Shown piece after piece: positions 6,792 to 6,899 of a stretch of 6,899 nucleotides of DNA. Below the pieces are notes generated by a model, which saw only the letters and a program-made list of their open reading frames with translations, was not told the DNA's origin and ran no database searches. The DNA lies in contig JALNZQ010000145.1 in the NCBI GenBank assembly GCA_023229165.1, forward strand, positions 1 to 6,899, written 5' to 3'. The first letter of the stretch is position 1. Every line of letters starts with the position of its first letter. Both the position numbers and the translations under genes were made by a program. The stretch comes from Methanothrix sp. Its GTDB lineage: Archaea > Halobacteriota > Methanosarcinia > Methanotrichales > Methanotrichaceae.

Positions 6792-6893
6792 ATGAGGATC
6801 TAACGCATCTGACCTCATTCATGCTCCGCTTCCCCAAAGAAAGACTTATAGCCTGACCCGTCCTCATTCATTCATAGAACGCCAGCCATGAGG
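6792..6893. repeat. Small direct and inverted repeats flanking a promoter
   Basis: CCTCATTCAT occurs at 6813-6822 and again at 6862-6871. Its complement-like partner ATGAGG occurs at 6792-6797 and 6888-6893, giving the order ATGAGG, CCTCAT, CCTCAT, ATGAGG. The TATA-like box at 6845-6851 lies between the two direct copies. This spacing would suit binding sites for a transcription regulator of the gene to the right, but copies this short can arise by chance. Confidence 0.4.
6835..6851 (+). promoter_or_regulatory. Archaeal BRE/TATA promoter for a gene right of the window
   Basis: A purine-rich stretch (CAAAGAAAGA, 6835-6844) is followed at once by CTTATAG (6845-6851), a good archaeal BRE plus TATA arrangement. 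Initiation about 25 nt downstream would fall near 6872-6878, just before the Shine-Dalgarno-like sequence at the window end. Confidence 0.5.
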
Positions 6894-6898
6894 AGGAG
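6888..6898 (+). promoter_or_regulatory. Shine-Dalgarno-like purine run at the right edge
   Basis: ATGAGGAGGAG ends one base before the window edge. AGGAGG is a strong ribosome site, so the start codon of a plus-strand gene is expected a few bases beyond. The ATG at 6888 could itself be a start, but its immediate purine run looks more like a ribosome site than coding sequence. Confidence 0.45.
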
Positions 6899-6899
6899 A

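Larger units (their letters stand above)
6192..6899. other. Long intergenic region without a convincing protein gene
   Basis: About 700 bp follow the PHP gene. Reading both strands I find only short frames: 46 codons at 6197-6337 plus, and 69 codons at 6547-6756 minus. Positions 6274-6545 are GC-rich and full of short hairpins, as in a structured RNA. From about 6630 the composition becomes A/T- and pyrimidine-rich on the plus strand, with a T run at 6647-6651 that could act as a weak archaeal terminator for anything transcribed rightward. From 6790 onward there are small repeats and a promoter facing right. Confidence 0.6.

Noticed and set aside
6192..6899. CRISPR array or tRNA genes in the intergenic region
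   Set aside because: No regularly spaced repeats beyond the two 10-bp copies, and no GTTC-A T-arm with matching acceptor stem could be found.

Overview
The window looks archaeal, most likely from a euryarchaeal methanogen; a Methanothrix/Methanosarcina-type genome is a guess that cannot be proven here. The evidence is purine-rich promoter boxes followed by TATA-like elements, Shine-Dalgarno sites of the GGTG type, a short 415-residue aconitase-superfamily large subunit of the archaeal homoaconitase/isopropylmalate isomerase kind, and a short archaeal-style PHP phosphoesterase.

Layout. (1) Positions 1-933, minus strand: an edge-truncated gene for a zinc-ribbon protein with a Rossmann-fold methyltransferase-like domain. 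It is open for all 311 codons and runs off the left end. (2) Positions 934-1044: a 111-bp divergent promoter region. (3) Positions 1045-5473, plus strand: a three-gene cluster. aclB (ATP-grasp/citrate-binding subunit) and aclA (CoA-binding/phosphohistidine/citrate-synthase-like subunit) of the two-subunit ATP-citrate lyase overlap by ATGA; 44 bp later comes an aconitase-superfamily large subunit. (4) Positions 5526-6191: a PHP-domain metallophosphoesterase, 52 bp further on and same strand. (5) Positions 6192-6899: about 700 bp with no convincing protein gene. It holds a hairpin-rich segment (about 6312-6545) that resembles a HEARO/omega RNA (the guide RNA class of IscB) without any IscB gene, a doubtful minus-strand reading frame, and a repeat-flanked archaeal promoter with a Shine-Dalgarno site at the right edge serving a gene outside the window.

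How the genes fit together. ATP-citrate lyase interconverts citrate + CoA + ATP and acetyl-CoA + oxaloacetate + ADP + Pi. The next gene belongs to the family that isomerises citrate-like tricarboxylates. The cluster therefore suggests a citrate node linking acetyl-CoA, oxaloacetate and possibly isocitrate or homocitrate. In an autotrophic or acetate-using archaeon this could serve acetyl-CoA release, or in reverse citrate supply for glutamate synthesis; the direction is inference. All known catalytic residues of both lyase subunits are present, so the enzyme is expected to be active.

The two most noteworthy points are the orphan HEARO-like RNA and the plant/animal-like two-subunit ATP-citrate lyase operon in an apparently archaeal setting.
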